Positions 5,768 through 13,425 of a stretch of 19,721 nucleotides of DNA are shown here, piece after piece. Numbering within the stretch: the stretch's first letter is position 1; each line of letters starts with the position of its first letter. The notes below the pieces were generated by a model. The model was not told where the DNA came from. It was given only the letters and a program-made list of their open reading frames with translations, and did no database searches. The DNA comes from Methanothrix sp. (GTDB taxonomy: Archaea; Halobacteriota; Methanosarcinia; Methanotrichales; Methanotrichaceae), in the NCBI GenBank assembly GCA_012798025.1, contig JAAZNX010000003.1, forward strand, positions 1 through 19,721, written 5' to 3'. The position numbers and the translations under genes are program-made.

Positions 5768-7198
5768 TTGCGTCCAATAATATTTGTAGCACTGATAGCT
5801 TTGGCTGTCCTCACATGCGCCCAGGCAAGTACCATACAGTCAGGCCAGGACATTCAGGCGACCATCAACACCGCAAAGGCAGGTGACATCATTTTGGTAG
5901 GGCCTGGAGAGTACAACGCCTTCGAGGTGGATAGGGCTCTGACCATCGTGGGGCAAGAAGGATCGGTACTACACGGAGCAATTCAGAAGCCTGCCATCCT
6001 GGTCTCATCTGAAGGCGTCAATATCTCAGGCTTCAAGATCATTGGCGTGGGCAAGGACTCTACAGCCAAGTTCAATTACTACATGGCCAATCCTGCCTCA
6101 GCCGCAGGCCAGCGACTTGACCAGCCCAATGCAGCCATAATCATCGGTGCGAGCGATGTAATTCTTGAAAATATAAGCATCTTTGGCGCCCAGGTGGGCG
6201 TGAAGGCCGAGAACGTTGGAAATCTGACCATCCAGAATACTACTCTGGAAAGTTGCGAATCGGGCGCATCTCTTCTGCAATGCAGCTCCAGCAAAGTGGA
6301 GGGCTGTAGCTTCTCCAACTGCAAAAAGTACGGCCTGAACGTAGAAGAGTGTAGAGACATAAAATTTAAAGCTAACCGCATTGTTAATACCTCTGGCAGT
6401 GGCGCTCTCTTCAAGGAATCAGAGGAATGCGACATTCAAGATAATGTCTTTTCCAAAAATACCTTTGGGCTCTCCCTCTGGAGATCCTCCTTCAGCCAGG
6501 TTGCAAGGAACAGAGCAGATCACAATTACTACGGGATTCTGATAACAGACAGTTCGAACAACAATACCATAACAGATAACCTGGCCGAAGATAACAGCAG
6601 AGGTGAGATCATAGCTGGCTTTGGCATCGGCATCAGCCTGGAGGAGAACAGCAGTTATAATGTCGTGACCAGAAATACGGCAAAGGGCAACTTCAATGGT
6701 CTGGAGGTGTCCAGAGGCTGCAAGTTCAATGCAGTTTATGGAAACGACGTATCGGGCAATAGCCATGGAATAAGGCTCAATGAGAACAGGAACAACCTCA
6801 TCTTCGGCAACAACTTTTATGACAACAACATCAACGCCTATGAAAACGCTAGCCAAAATATCTGGAACACCACCATAGGAAACTATTACGACGATTATCA
6901 CGGCAAAGACGAGAATGGAGACGGCGTCGGAGACCAGCCGTATGCTCTGCGCGGCCAGGACTCAAAGTCCTCTGACCATCGTCCAATGATCGCTTTTTTC
7001 CGCAATGTCAGCGTTGATCATGCTAATTTAAAAGATGATGTCAAAAAATACGCTACATACGGAATGGCGGACGATGAGGTGCCCGCTTACCAAGTAAAAG
7101 GCGGCACCATCGTAATAGCCTCAAAAATCCCCACATCACCGCCAAAATGGTCGGATTCCAAGCCGCTCGATGTGACTACACCACCGTTTTATAAATAA
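5768..7198 (+). CDS. Secreted NosD-like right-handed beta-helix protein
   Basis: A 476-residue exported protein. Residues 1-21 are a signal peptide (RPIIFVALIALAVLTCAQA). The body is a parallel beta-helix of short repeats typical of the NosD/CASH carbohydrate-binding fold: an opening IQSGQDIQATINTAKAGDII, then many turns such as NLTIQNTTLESCESGA, YGILITDSSNNNTITDN and FNGLEVSRGCKFNAVYGN. Around residues 370-395 it has the familiar repeat terminus GNYYDDYHGKDENGDG-VGDQPY. The last 65 residues are not helix-like and contain no membrane anchor. Despite the NosD name no copper site is evident; a cell-surface or sheath role is more likely. The start is uncertain. The frame is open to an ATG at 5702 inside purH, but the TTG at 5768, one base after the purH stop (TGAaTTG), begins exactly at the signal peptide. 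It may be translated by coupling to purH. Confidence 0.8.
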   Translation: MRPIIFVALIALAVLTCAQASTIQSGQDIQATINTAKAGDIILVGPGEYNAFEVDRALTIVGQEGSVLHGAIQKPAILVSSEGVNISGFKIIGVGKDSTAKFNYYMANPASAAGQRLDQPNAAIIIGASDVILENISIFGAQVGVKAENVGNLTIQNTTLESCESGASLLQCSSSKVEGCSFSNCKKYGLNVEECRDIKFKANRIVNTSGSGALFKESEECDIQDNVFSKNTFGLSLWRSSFSQVARNRADHNYYGILITDSSNNNTITDNLAEDNSRGEIIAGFGIGISLEENSSYNVVTRNTAKGNFNGLEVSRGCKFNAVYGNDVSGNSHGIRLNENRNNLIFGNNFYDNNINAYENASQNIWNTTIGNYYDDYHGKDENGDGVGDQPYALRGQDSKSSDHRPMIAFFRNVSVDHANLKDDVKKYATYGMADDEVPAYQVKGGTIVIASKIPTSPPKWSDSKPLDVTTPPFYK

Positions 7199-7199
7199 T

Positions 7200-8012
7200 T
7201 CAGGTCCCAATTTTTATGGGCTCGACTGCCGATCGGAGCGTGGCTATGGCCGATAGCGCTGCCAGATAGCTCGTCCTGGGATTTTGAGGCGAGGGCACAT
7301 TCTCCACGCGGGTTGAGATCTTTCCAAAGTCTCCCTCTGCTACGATCTCGTGCTGGTTCACATGAATGTGAGGATCTGCGATTATCTTCACCCTCACATC
7401 GCCCTCGCGAGCGGCAAGGCAAAGGGTTGCAGCCACATTCACATTTGCCGGGAAGGCCTTGACGGCCTCCGCTGCCGCCCCCTCAAAGACGACAGTGGGT
7501 GCTGTCAATGCCTTGAGATCTATCTTCTTTTCCAGGATGTATGGAGCTCCTTCCAGTCCTTCTGGGTTTTTGGTGGTAGTGAGCGTGACCTTTCGGATTT
7601 TCCCAATGCTGGCAGACTTGAGGCCGTCAAGTCCTGAAATAGCGCCAGACGGAATGTAGACCCTTGAACCATGATCTCTGGCCAGCTTTTTGACTTCTCT
7701 GTAGAACTCCGCGTCCGCCAAAGCTCCCACGCTCATGATCATCAAGCTCTTGCCGTTTTTCAGCGCGACCCTGGCAATGGCTGGCACTGCTCTCTGGGAT
7801 GCGGCCTCTACCACAAAGTCGGAGAGGGCTACCAGCTCATCCAGCTTAGCTTTGATTGGTTTTTTTTTCAGGCTGTCGATGAGAGCGACTGCAGTTGCGG
7901 GATTGTGATCGCAAACGGCTACGAGATCAGCATCTATGTCACCGCGGTCAATTGCTTTTGCGATCTCAGTCCCGATGGCACCGCACCCAACAAGCCCTAT
8001 CTTGAGAGGCAT
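7200..8012 (-). CDS. nadX: L-aspartate dehydrogenase
   Basis: A 270-residue NAD(P)-dependent enzyme that oxidises aspartate to iminoaspartate for quinolinate and NAD synthesis. It replaces aspartate oxidase in anaerobes. Residues 4-30 are the Rossmann opening (IGLVGCGAIGTEIAKAI). Family marks follow: VVEAASQRAV, MIMSVGALAD, YIPSGAISGLDG (about 118-129), TTTKNPEGL, and near the end FPANVNVAATLCLA and IADPHIHVNQHEI, the latter carrying the likely catalytic histidine region. Length is usual. The ATG at 8012 has no good ribosome site. The gene is divergent from nadC by only 40 bp, so its promoter must reach into nadC. It converges with the beta-helix gene, whose stop ends one base away. NadA, which joins the two steps, is not in this window. 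Confidence 0.93.
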   Translation of the reverse strand: MPLKIGLVGCGAIGTEIAKAIDRGDIDADLVAVCDHNPATAVALIDSLKKKPIKAKLDELVALSDFVVEAASQRAVPAIARVALKNGKSLMIMSVGALADAEFYREVKKLARDHGSRVYIPSGAISGLDGLKSASIGKIRKVTLTTTKNPEGLEGAPYILEKKIDLKALTAPTVVFEGAAAEAVKAFPANVNVAATLCLAAREGDVRVKIIADPHIHVNQHEIVAEGDFGKISTRVENVPSPQNPRTSYLAALSAIATLRSAVEPIKIGT

Positions 8013-8019
8013 CGGAGGC

Positions 8020-8026
8020 TATAAAT
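8020..8026 (+). promoter_or_regulatory. TATA box of nadC
   Basis: TATAAAT is centred about 30 nt before the nadC ATG at 8053 and predicts a transcript start within a few nt of it, i.e. a leaderless or nearly leaderless mRNA. No GGTGA-type site lies before that ATG. The element also sits only 8 nt outside the nadX start codon, so the two promoters overlap. Confidence 0.6.
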
Positions 8027-8052
8027 CAATTGGACATCAAAATCCTTGCGGT

Positions 8053-8889
8053 ATGCAAAGGTCAGAACTAGAGCGGTTTATAAGCGAGGACCTGGGCGCA
8101 TGGGACGACTCCAGTGCCATAATTCCTGAGATAAATGCAAAGGCCGTCATCATTTCCAAAGAGGATTGCATTATCTCTGGGCTCGCCGAGGCGTGTGAGG
8201 TCTTTGGGTACTTCGGGCTTGTGGCTGAGCCTCTCTTCGACGAGGGCGAGTTCGTGCCTTCTGGATGTGAGGTTCTCCATGTGCGCGGCAATGCCCGTAA
8301 GATTCTGCAATCCGAGAGGCTGGCTCTGAACTTCCTGGCAAGGATGAGCGGCATTTCCACCCTTACGCGGGAATGCGTCCTTTGTGCGCGCGCCGCGAAT
8401 AGCAACATACGGGTCGCTTGTACCCGCAAGACCACCCCCGGGTTCAGATTGTACGAGAAGAAGGCAGTTTTCCTGGGGGGTGGCGACACCCACAGGTTCA
8501 ACCTCTCAGATGCTGTGCTCATCAAAGACAACCACATCAAGCTCATTGGATTGAAGGAATGCCTATCTACTGCCAGATTGCAGGCCAGCTTTACCAAGAA
8601 GATCGAGGTAGAGGTGGAGAGCCTTGAAGATATGCTGGTGGCTGCAGAAAATGGCGCGGATATAATCATGTTCGACAACATGCCTCCTGAGCATGTAGCA
8701 ATGGGAATCGAGCAGCTTTTGCAAAGAGGGCTTCGGAGCCGCGTGCTTCTGGAAGCATCAGGGGGCATAACCCTCTCGAATATCGGGGACTATGCTGCCA
8801 CAGGTGTTGATGTGGTCTCTTTGGGCGCTCTGACCAGGAACGCTAGGTGGATAGATTTTAGCCTAGAAATAGAGAAAGGGACGATTTGA
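8053..8889 (+). CDS. nadC: Nicotinate-nucleotide pyrophosphorylase (quinolinate phosphoribosyltransferase)
   Basis: A 278-residue enzyme joining quinolinate and PRPP to give nicotinate mononucleotide, CO2 and pyrophosphate. The N-terminal sandwich domain spans about 1-105 (ISEDLGAWDDSS at the start; SERLALNFLARMSGIST at 87-103). The open alpha/beta barrel follows with the expected binding residues: RKTTPGFRLYEKKAV (125-139), LGGGDTHRFNLSDAVLIKDNH (141-161), the acidic strand IEVEVESL, IIMFDNMPPE, and LLEASGGITLSNI with the phosphate-binding glycines. Length is typical. The frame extends upstream into nadX antisense, but the ATG at 8053 gives the family's N-terminus and fits the TATA box. It pairs functionally with the divergent nadX. 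Confidence 0.94.
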   Translation: MQRSELERFISEDLGAWDDSSAIIPEINAKAVIISKEDCIISGLAEACEVFGYFGLVAEPLFDEGEFVPSGCEVLHVRGNARKILQSERLALNFLARMSGISTLTRECVLCARAANSNIRVACTRKTTPGFRLYEKKAVFLGGGDTHRFNLSDAVLIKDNHIKLIGLKECLSTARLQASFTKKIEVEVESLEDMLVAAENGADIIMFDNMPPEHVAMGIEQLLQRGLRSRVLLEASGGITLSNIGDYAATGVDVVSLGALTRNARWIDFSLEIEKGTI

Positions 8890-8942
8890 AAATCCAATTA
8901 AATGCTTGATATGTCTACGATGCAGAAATATAGGGGTCCTGT

Positions 8943-10103
8943 ATGAGGCAGTTGATCTATCTGGCAGTCGCTTTGCTGCTGATCGTTACAATAGCATATG
9001 CCAAAGATGACGAAGACCAAGTGACCTATAGCGACTTCACCCTTAATATAGGCGATCGCATCGACATCGGGGACTACAGGGCGGAGCTAATAGAGATTCA
9101 GTCGGTAAAAGACGGCATAGCCGTAATGCGAATCTCCAAGGTTAATGGCGCGCTTGATGAGCAGAGAGCGTTTTTACAAAACAGTGCAAATAATTTCCAG
9201 GGCGGATCAGACAGCGGTGGCATTACAATAACTGTTACGGACATATTCGATGATCAGTCTGCCAAGGTTCGAGTGGAATACAAAGAGAGCCTTGGAACAG
9301 CCAAGAAGCGCACCTCGGAACGGCCAGCTGCCATGTTGAATGTACCAATTCTTTCAGTGCAAAAGAGCTTCGACAAGAACCACATAAGCGTCGGCGATGA
9401 GGTCAAAGTTACAATCACCGTCAAGAACATAGGCACTGGGCGGGCTCAGGACATAAAGGCCGAAGACCTGCCGCCTCTGCCGGAGTTCTCTTATGTAGTC
9501 GGCTATCCGCCCAAGATCAAAGATGCTCTAGATCCTGGAGAGTCAGATTCTGCTGTGTACGTGATGAATGCAGTCAAGGAAGGTTCCATTCGAGTTCCTG
9601 CCATCCAAGTAAGCTATACCGACTCGAAGAAGAATGTGAAGTCGAACAACTCCGAACCATTTAATATCTTGATCAATCCGAAGAGCAAAGCAAATCTGAT
9701 ATTGACGCTGAGACCATCCGGGCCTATAACCGTTGACGGCAAAGGCATGCTGAACGTCAGCCTATCCAACCAAGGAGAAGCTTCTGCCACCAAGGTGAAA
9801 GTTGAAGGAGATATCAAGCCCTCGGATGGATTGGTTGCAACGGGTTTGGATAAGAGCTTCTTCGAGATCTTGCCGGGAATGAAGGAGAATTACTCCATAG
9901 AGCTATCAGGCAAAAAGCCGGGAAACTACACTGTCACCCTCAGGTCCAGCTTCTTTGGAGGAGATGGGGCAATGATTCAGGAGGGCAGAACTGAGGTTGT
10001 CGTCCTGGACCGAGAGTATAAATATCTATATCTCCTACTAATCATACCAGTCATAATTATAGTAGCATGGATGTATAAGAGATACAGAGAGTATAAATAT
10101 TGA
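8943..10103 (+). CDS. Exported, membrane-anchored protein with CARDB-like domains
   Basis: A 386-residue surface protein. Residues 1-20 are a signal peptide (QLIYLAVALLLIVTIAYA). Residues 25-130 are a beta-rich domain without a family I can name. Residues about 133-235 read as a CARDB/Ig-like beta sandwich (FDKNHISVGDEVKVTITVKN, IGTGRAQDI). Residues about 240-350 are a second one (LNVSLSNQGEASATKVKV, ILPGMKENYSIELSG). A single membrane span (about 360-377, LLLIIPVIIIVAWMY) is followed by a short Arg/Tyr-rich cytoplasmic tail (KRYREYKY). Most of the protein is therefore outside, held by its C-terminus. Domain function is adhesive or structural by analogy. It starts at an ATG behind AGGGGT. The GTPase gene follows 85 nt downstream in the same direction. 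Confidence 0.78.
   Translation: MRQLIYLAVALLLIVTIAYAKDDEDQVTYSDFTLNIGDRIDIGDYRAELIEIQSVKDGIAVMRISKVNGALDEQRAFLQNSANNFQGGSDSGGITITVTDIFDDQSAKVRVEYKESLGTAKKRTSERPAAMLNVPILSVQKSFDKNHISVGDEVKVTITVKNIGTGRAQDIKAEDLPPLPEFSYVVGYPPKIKDALDPGESDSAVYVMNAVKEGSIRVPAIQVSYTDSKKNVKSNNSEPFNILINPKSKANLILTLRPSGPITVDGKGMLNVSLSNQGEASATKVKVEGDIKPSDGLVATGLDKSFFEILPGMKENYSIELSGKKPGNYTVTLRSSFFGGDGAMIQEGRTEVVVLDREYKYLYLLLIIPVIIIVAWMYKRYREYKY
10092..10099 (+). promoter_or_regulatory. Possible internal TATA box for the tubulin-like gene
   Basis: TATAAATA lies in the last codons of the CARDB-like gene and predicts a start near 10122, inside the 85-nt gap. The GTPase gene could therefore be expressed on its own as well as with its neighbour. 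Confidence 0.35.
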
Positions 10104-10188
10104 GGGAGTGAATTGCCCTTGATAGGTATAGCTTCGTCAATTACTTCACAATTCACAGGAAAAAACCAACCCAAATGGATCTGATATC

Positions 10189-11298
10189 ATGCTCAACGTA
10201 CTAATGCTTGGTGTAGGCCAGTGCGGTAATCGAATACTGGACGCAATTAATAAGGAGGCTTTTGGGGGTGGTGGTGCCTCAAAGCTTGCGAAGTATTATT
10301 TACGGCCAAAATTTCCTAGCCGGGTGGAGACTTTAGCTATAAACACAGCTATAAATGATCTGAAGGAGCTGAAGTTCACCACTGCCAAGGACAGATTACA
10401 TGTCCCGAATTTGCATGGTGTGGGAGCCAACAGAAATGTGGGCAAGCAGGCTTTCATGGATAACCGCGATGTGATAATGGGCGAGATTGAGAAGCGGGGC
10501 GACTTTGATGTCGCATTCGTCATCACCTCTACCTCCGGTGGGACGGGCTCTTCTTTCTCCCCCCTGCTGATCAACGAACTGAAAAGACAGTACAGAAACA
10601 TAACCGTCATTACCATAGCCGTCCTGCCATTCAGGGAAGAGGGATCCATCTACCTTCAAAATGCAGCCTTCAGCATGAGGGAACTGATGGATGTTGAGGC
10701 TGAAGGCATAATTCTGGCTGACAATCAGTATATGAAACGGTTCAGCGGAGATATAGCCTCGGCTTACGACAAAATCAATAGCATGATAGCACAGCGCTTG
10801 CTTTTCTTAATCGAGTCTCTGGACAGCGAGATGCTCTCTGTGACGGACCTTGGAGACTTCAAGACGGTCATGAACGGAGGCCTGCGCATTGGCACTCTGG
10901 GGTTCTACAAGGCAGATCGCAAAAATCCGTCCGTAAAGGATGCGATAGAGAACAGTCTCAAACCAGGAAACCTTCTCTATCCGGCCAATGTGACAGATGA
11001 TGCCGCCAGAGCAATGATCATAGTTCAGGGATCCCGGGAGCATCTGGATGTGGACGAGATCACCAAAGAGATGGAGAAGCTCTCTAGTTGCGCAGGGCAT
11101 GTGTTCAAAGGCATTGTCGTCAAGAAAGGGCATCCCAAAGTACTGTCGATCTTTACCTTGGCCAGCGCGCCTGAGCTTGAGGCTATATATGCTCAGGCGG
11201 CAAGGGCCATGCAAGACGAGAAGGAGAAGAGGGTCAGGGCCAGGAAACAGTTGGACGACGCCTTTGCTCACATAGAAGATTTGGAAGAAATTTACTAA
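10189..11298 (+). CDS. Tubulin/FtsZ-superfamily GTPase, CetZ-related or non-canonical
   Basis: A 369-residue cytoskeletal-type GTPase. Nucleotide-binding loops are visible: T1 GVGQCGNRI (8-16), closer to tubulin's GQCGN than to the all-glycine FtsZ loop; AINTAINDL (50-58); and the tubulin signature SGGTGSS (116-122) in the T4 loop. The T7 synergy loop aligns as VTDLGDF-KTVMNGG: both acidic positions (Asp220 and Asp223) that complete GTP hydrolysis across the subunit interface are kept, but the leading Asn of NxDxxD is Val218. A C-terminal domain follows (about 235-335), then a charged helix (about 340-369) ending HIEDLEEIY, in place of the FtsZ tail peptide. It does not look like FtsZ1 or FtsZ2, which have stricter motifs. 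CetZ proteins control cell shape in haloarchaea; what this one does in a methanogen is unknown. Placement within the family needs a tree. Confidence 0.85.
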   Translation: MLNVLMLGVGQCGNRILDAINKEAFGGGGASKLAKYYLRPKFPSRVETLAINTAINDLKELKFTTAKDRLHVPNLHGVGANRNVGKQAFMDNRDVIMGEIEKRGDFDVAFVITSTSGGTGSSFSPLLINELKRQYRNITVITIAVLPFREEGSIYLQNAAFSMRELMDVEAEGIILADNQYMKRFSGDIASAYDKINSMIAQRLLFLIESLDSEMLSVTDLGDFKTVMNGGLRIGTLGFYKADRKNPSVKDAIENSLKPGNLLYPANVTDDAARAMIIVQGSREHLDVDEITKEMEKLSSCAGHVFKGIVVKKGHPKVLSIFTLASAPELEAIYAQAARAMQDEKEKRVRARKQLDDAFAHIEDLEEIY

Positions 11299-11308
11299 AT
11301 TCTGGTCT

Positions 11309-12196
11309 TTAGATGCTGAACTTGCGGTACATCATAGCGTAGAGCTGGCTTTGTTCCAGCATCTTTGCTACTTCGGATCGCTCCGAAGGGCTGAGGGGAT
11401 GCGCCATTGCAGGTGGCAGAGGCTTGCCGTCTCGAGCATAGATGGCGCCGCCAAGCATTCCAGCGCAGGCAAAGCAGCCGGCGCTTCCCTCCACGAAGAT
11501 CTCGCCCCCTCTCATCTCTGCGCCCGTAAAGTCTCCGGTGCTTCCTCTCACAATCATTCTGCCTCCTCGCATTAGGACGCCTGTGTTGCGTTCAGTGTCC
11601 CCCGAGACTTCGATCAAGCCGGATCGCATGAGAATGCCAGTGCTCATTCCAGCATTCCCACGCAAGTAGGTTGCCTTCTCTGTACAATTTCTTGCGCAAA
11701 TGGTATCTCGCAGCAGGCCATCGTTTATGACCAAGCCGTTTTGGTCCAAAAGATTGGGCTCCAGGACGGGAGTGGATTTCTCCAGAGCCTCGGTTATTGA
11801 TACGAACTTTCTGTATCCCGTCAGATCGCACTCTACTTCGATCACATTTCCCATAGGCAGATCGATCCTGCCTGAGACGTAGATTGCTCCGCGCAGCATA
11901 CTTATGCCCATACGGCTGCCGACGTCTCCATCTACCATCACATTGCCAGTGGATTCAATTGGCCCGCCCTTACCTCCCAGTCGCATCAGATCCACGCCCA
12001 TGCTGGAACCAAGACGGCTTCCAGCGTCACCGAATATCCTTACAGTCTCACCTCTTCGCAAGGCCTCAACTAGCTTGCGAAAACTGAGATTGCAAACTGT
12101 CTGGTCTGGATTCAACCTCGAGCCCTGATGCTGCCAGTAAAAATCGAATGTGAAGTCGCAAAGGCAATTCTCTTTCGAAGCTTTTATCTCAGGCAC
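11309..12196 (-). CDS. Stand-alone GXGXG protein, FwdC/FmdC-like
   Basis: A 295-residue protein of the GXGXG beta-helix group shared by subunit C of formylmethanofuran dehydrogenase and the last domain of glutamate synthase. Repeats of about 19-20 residues dominate the C-terminal half: LRGNAGMSTGILMRSG, VSGDTERNTGVLMRGG, VRGSTGDFTGAEMRGG and VEGSAGCFACAGMLGG. A second set lies at about 52-110 (FGDAGSRLGSSMGVDL, VDGDVGSRMGISMLRG). Length is near that of FwdC, but no other fwd/fmd or glutamate synthase gene is nearby. The N-terminus has an unusual CLCDF. The start is GTG, with AAGTGAT upstream at the end of the DUF373 gene, whose stop is 6 nt away, so the two form an operon. Methanogen homologues have been labelled 'tributyrin esterase' in databases; nothing here supports an esterase. 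Confidence 0.75.
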   Translation of the reverse strand: MPEIKASKENCLCDFTFDFYWQHQGSRLNPDQTVCNLSFRKLVEALRRGETVRIFGDAGSRLGSSMGVDLMRLGGKGGPIESTGNVMVDGDVGSRMGISMLRGAIYVSGRIDLPMGNVIEVECDLTGYRKFVSITEALEKSTPVLEPNLLDQNGLVINDGLLRDTICARNCTEKATYLRGNAGMSTGILMRSGLIEVSGDTERNTGVLMRGGRMIVRGSTGDFTGAEMRGGEIFVEGSAGCFACAGMLGGAIYARDGKPLPPAMAHPLSPSERSEVAKMLEQSQLYAMMYRKFSI

Positions 12197-12202
12197 AGAA
12201 GA

Positions 12203-13306
12203 TCACTTGGCAGGAGCGGTAGGGCTTTCGCCAGCAATGCGCTTGGACACATTGACGCCCACTAATGTGATCAAGATAGCCACGATTGCAGATATGGCCA
12301 GGTACTGGATGGACTCCACCATACCTATGCCGAACTTCAGATCGGCGTTGCTCGCCAGGATGAAGCCGCTGGCAGACCATATGATCAAGCCCGTGGCCAG
12401 CAGAAAGAATAGGTATGAGAATGTGCGGGCATCTCTTATTCCCTCCAAATACATATCCATGATCTTTCCGAGGTTGATGCAAAGGGCGGCAACTATGTAC
12501 CACCAGATGCTTTCGTGCAAATAGATCATCCCGAGCATGAAGTATCCGGGAAACATGGGCTCGTGATAATATTGCCAGAAGTAAGCTACTCCGCGAACAG
12601 TGGCGATCACAACAAGCATGGCCGCCAGAATGTAGGTGATAAAAGCGATCTTCCCTGCATAAAGGGAATTGCGGAGGGTTTGTTTTGCCTCTTCCATGGA
12701 GTCGTCGAGGCCCAAGCCGCGAAAGAGCAGGTAAAGGCCCACAGCACCAGTGATCGCCACCACCGCGCCGCTGGGATATCCCAGGAGGCTGAAGATGGCA
12801 AACATGAGCAATGCTAAGGCAGGCGGAATGAATACAGTGTGGCTGATCTTGGGATCTGTGAAGACCTGCTTGAGCAGGTAGTAGGTGCTCTCCAGATTGG
12901 GGCTTTGCTTGACAAGCACACGACGGACCCCATTCACCTTGATGCGGGACTGGATTATGGGAAGGATTGCCTCGTCCTCAGCTCCGTCAGAGACAACGAG
13001 CACGCCTGCCGGTTTGAAGCGCAAAATCAGCGCCTCGAGCTGTTCTGCGAGCTTGTCGTCCGATATTAGTCCGACCTTCAAATCTCCTGCCAGAGATGCG
13101 ATCTCGGCCTCCTTACCGGAGGCTACCAGCTCATCCAGAACTTTTATGCCGCCAAAGATGGTATTGACGTCCGAGTCCTCTGGGTCGGCCATAGCCAGCT
13201 TGATGGCAGCGTTGATGTTGCCCTCCCGACCGACGATCGGACTTTCGACCCCCGCCTTTCTGCCCAGATCGTTATCCCGGTCAATGCAGAGCACAAGGAC
13301 ATCCAT
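12203..13306 (-). CDS. DUF373 family membrane protein
   Basis: A 367-residue archaeal protein of unknown function. The N-terminal soluble part (1-150) contains the family marks VLVLCIDRDNDLG (3-15), FGGIKVLDEL and GVLVVSDGAEDE (101-112), an alpha/beta arrangement rich in Asp that could bind a metal or nucleotide. From about 157 on there are some six membrane spans (FIPPALALLMFAIFSLLGY, VAITGAVGLYLLF, ITYILAAMLVVIATV, a Trp-rich YLHESIWWYIVAALCI, YLFFLLATGLIIWSASGFI, and AISAIVAILITLVGV). Length is typical. The ATG at 13306 has no ribosome site. CATTTAAGTA on this strand is centred about 30 nt upstream, fitting a leaderless mRNA. It is the first gene of the operon with the FwdC-like gene. Confidence 0.85.
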   Translation of the reverse strand: MDVLVLCIDRDNDLGRKAGVESPIVGREGNINAAIKLAMADPEDSDVNTIFGGIKVLDELVASGKEAEIASLAGDLKVGLISDDKLAEQLEALILRFKPAGVLVVSDGAEDEAILPIIQSRIKVNGVRRVLVKQSPNLESTYYLLKQVFTDPKISHTVFIPPALALLMFAIFSLLGYPSGAVVAITGAVGLYLLFRGLGLDDSMEEAKQTLRNSLYAGKIAFITYILAAMLVVIATVRGVAYFWQYYHEPMFPGYFMLGMIYLHESIWWYIVAALCINLGKIMDMYLEGIRDARTFSYLFFLLATGLIIWSASGFILASNADLKFGIGMVESIQYLAISAIVAILITLVGVNVSKRIAGESPTAPAK

Positions 13307-13330
13307 GGGTTACTATTTGAGAAGATCGTA

Positions 13331-13400
13331 CTTAAATGATTCTGTAGGCAGTGATCGCGACCAGGTCAAAAATAGCAAGACACTATCAGTAAAATATTTA
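13331..13400. promoter_or_regulatory. Divergent TATA boxes of DUF373 and SCP2-like genes
   Basis: On the minus strand, CATTTAAGTA (about 13331-13340) lies about 30 nt before the DUF373 ATG. On the plus strand, AAAATATTTA (13391-13400) lies about 30 nt before the ATG at 13426. Neither ATG has a GGTGA-type site, so both mRNAs are predicted to start at or close to the start codon. Confidence 0.55.
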
Positions 13401-13425
13401 AGTTAGCACCGTATGATAACTCACT

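Noticed and set aside
8037..8768. Long open frame of 243 codons on the minus strand opposite nadC
   Set aside because: It is antisense to a clearly recognised enzyme, Ser/Arg-rich, with no domain and no ribosome site: a codon-bias shadow.
11904..12128. Open frames on the plus strand opposite the FwdC-like and DUF373 genes
   Set aside because: Low-complexity Pro/Ser/Arg translations without starts or motifs; shadows of the real genes.
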